Part shown: positions 13,962 to 14,646 of the stretch, piece after piece
Numbering within the stretch: position 1 is the stretch's first letter
Layout of the letters: the number at the start of each line of letters is the position of its first letter
NCBI GenBank assembly: GCA_016931365.1
Contig: JAFGEY010000326.1
Location: 1-14,646 of the forward strand
From: Anaerolineae bacterium
Lineage (GTDB): Bacteria; Chloroflexota; Anaerolineae; JAFGEY01
Reading direction: 5' to 3'
DNA length: 14,646 nt
Translations under genes and position numbers: made by a program
The notes under the pieces: model-generated
The model's database searches: none
What the model was told of the DNA's origin: nothing
What the model saw: only the letters and a program-made list of their open reading frames with translations

Positions 13962-14646
13962 ATGACGATGCCACTCTTGACCACCAAACTCTATATCCCG
14001 CCGCCGCGCCCGGCTCTTGTGCCGCGCCCGCGTCTGGCCAAGCGGCTGGACGAAGGGCTGCGCCTGGGGCACAAGCTGACCCTCATCTCTGCTGCTGCCG
14101 GCTCCGGTAAGACGACGCTGCTCAGCGAATGGGGTGTTGGGGTGCAACGTGCCACACACCAGCGTGTTGCCTGGCTCTCCCTCGACGAAGACGACAACGA
14201 CCCTGCCCGTTTTTGGACTTATGTCATTGCTGCGCTTCAAGCGATTCGTCCCCAAGTGGGACAGTCCGTGCTGCCCATGCTTCAAGGGACACAGCCGCCT
14301 CCTATCCGATCCATCCTCACCACCCTGCTCAACGAGGTGACCACGCTTTCCGAATCCATCATTCTCGTCCTGGATGATTATCACTTCATCACCGCACAGG
14401 CTATCCACGATGGTCTTGCATTCTTCCTCGACCACCTGCCGCAGCAGTTGCACCTGGTCATCGCCACCCGCGCCGACCCGCCGCTGACCATCGCCCGGCT
14501 GCGTGCGCGCGGACTGATCACCGAATTGCGCGCTGACGACTTGAGCTTTACCGCCGAGGAAGCTGCCACATTCCTGAACAGCGTGATGGGATTGGCGCTG
14601 CGGCCGGCGGATATTGCCGCGCTCGAAGCCCGCACCGAAGGCTGGG
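13962..14646 (+). CDS. MalT-like LuxR-family ATPase regulator, N-terminal part (runs off window)
   Basis: The frame is open from ATG 13962 to the window end (228 residues seen). The opening MPLLTTKLYIPPPRP, followed by VPRPRLAKRL, is typical of MalT-type regulators. Walker A is AAAGSGKTT (44-52) and Walker B is IILVLDDYH (133-141), with ATRADPPL following as the sensor segment, so this is a STAND-class NTPase. Full-length family members run to about 900 residues, with a TPR-like superhelix and a C-terminal LuxR helix-turn-helix that would lie beyond the window. A weak promoter (TTGAGG 13924-13929, 17 bases, TAAGAT 13947-13952) would start transcription almost at the ATG. Such regulators are numerous in Chloroflexota; the ligand is unknown. 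Confidence 0.88.
   Translation, partial: MTMPLLTTKLYIPPPRPALVPRPRLAKRLDEGLRLGHKLTLISAAAGSGKTTLLSEWGVGVQRATHQRVAWLSLDEDDNDPARFWTYVIAALQAIRPQVGQSVLPMLQGTQPPPIRSILTTLLNEVTTLSESIILVLDDYHFITAQAIHDGLAFFLDHLPQQLHLVIATRADPPLTIARLRARGLITELRADDLSFTAEEAATFLNSVMGLALRPADIAALEARTEGW

Noticed and set aside
1..14646. tRNA, rRNA, CRISPR array, insertion sequence or phage genes
   Set aside because: No regularly spaced repeats, transposase or integrase motifs, or tRNA-like cloverleaf were seen on either strand by eye.

Overview
The window is GC-rich, densely coding DNA, and its gene set points to an anaerobic bacterium, most likely in the Chloroflexota (Anaerolineae/Caldilinea-like). The clues are glycyl radical enzymes, a PadR regulator beside an Mrp-type ATPase, a DUF1847 metal-binding protein, and a MalT-like LuxR regulator. 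The assignment is inferred from family content, not from a marker gene.

Region 1 (1-4954, plus strand). The 3' end of a glycoside hydrolase family 2-type gene overlaps the first of two consecutive glycyl radical enzyme (GRE) genes by 26 bases. Both GREs keep the catalytic Cys-x-Glu motif and the C-terminal radical glycine, but no GRE-activating radical SAM enzyme lies in the window. The layout suggests sugar release followed by radical dehydration or cleavage of a sugar-derived substrate, which is not identified.

Region 2 (4955-9270, minus strand). Reading leftwards from a strong sigma-70-like promoter with an overlapping palindrome (9227-9270), the genes are padR, an Mrp/NBP35-family P-loop ATPase, a DUF1847 protein, a broken radical-SAM/methyltransferase chimera, and two small membrane methyltransferases of the isoprenylcysteine carboxyl methyltransferase (ICMT)/phospholipid methyltransferase fold. 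The region carries several gene scars: a lone MinD-type Walker A remnant (7551-7619), the chimera (6559-6880), and an orphan C-terminal fragment (about 5016-5246).

Region 3 (9347-13914, plus strand). A divergent unit holds another ICMT-like methyltransferase, a DUF6064-like membrane protein and one more ICMT-like methyltransferase. A second unit with its own promoter encodes a LytS-type sensor kinase, its LytTR response regulator and a soluble SAM-dependent methyltransferase. The window ends inside a MalT-like ATPase regulator (13962 onward).

The most unusual content is the concentration of ICMT-fold membrane methyltransferases, four intact and one broken within about 6 kb, around a PadR/Mrp/DUF1847 module and next to a LytTR two-component system. 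Their substrate cannot be read from the sequence.
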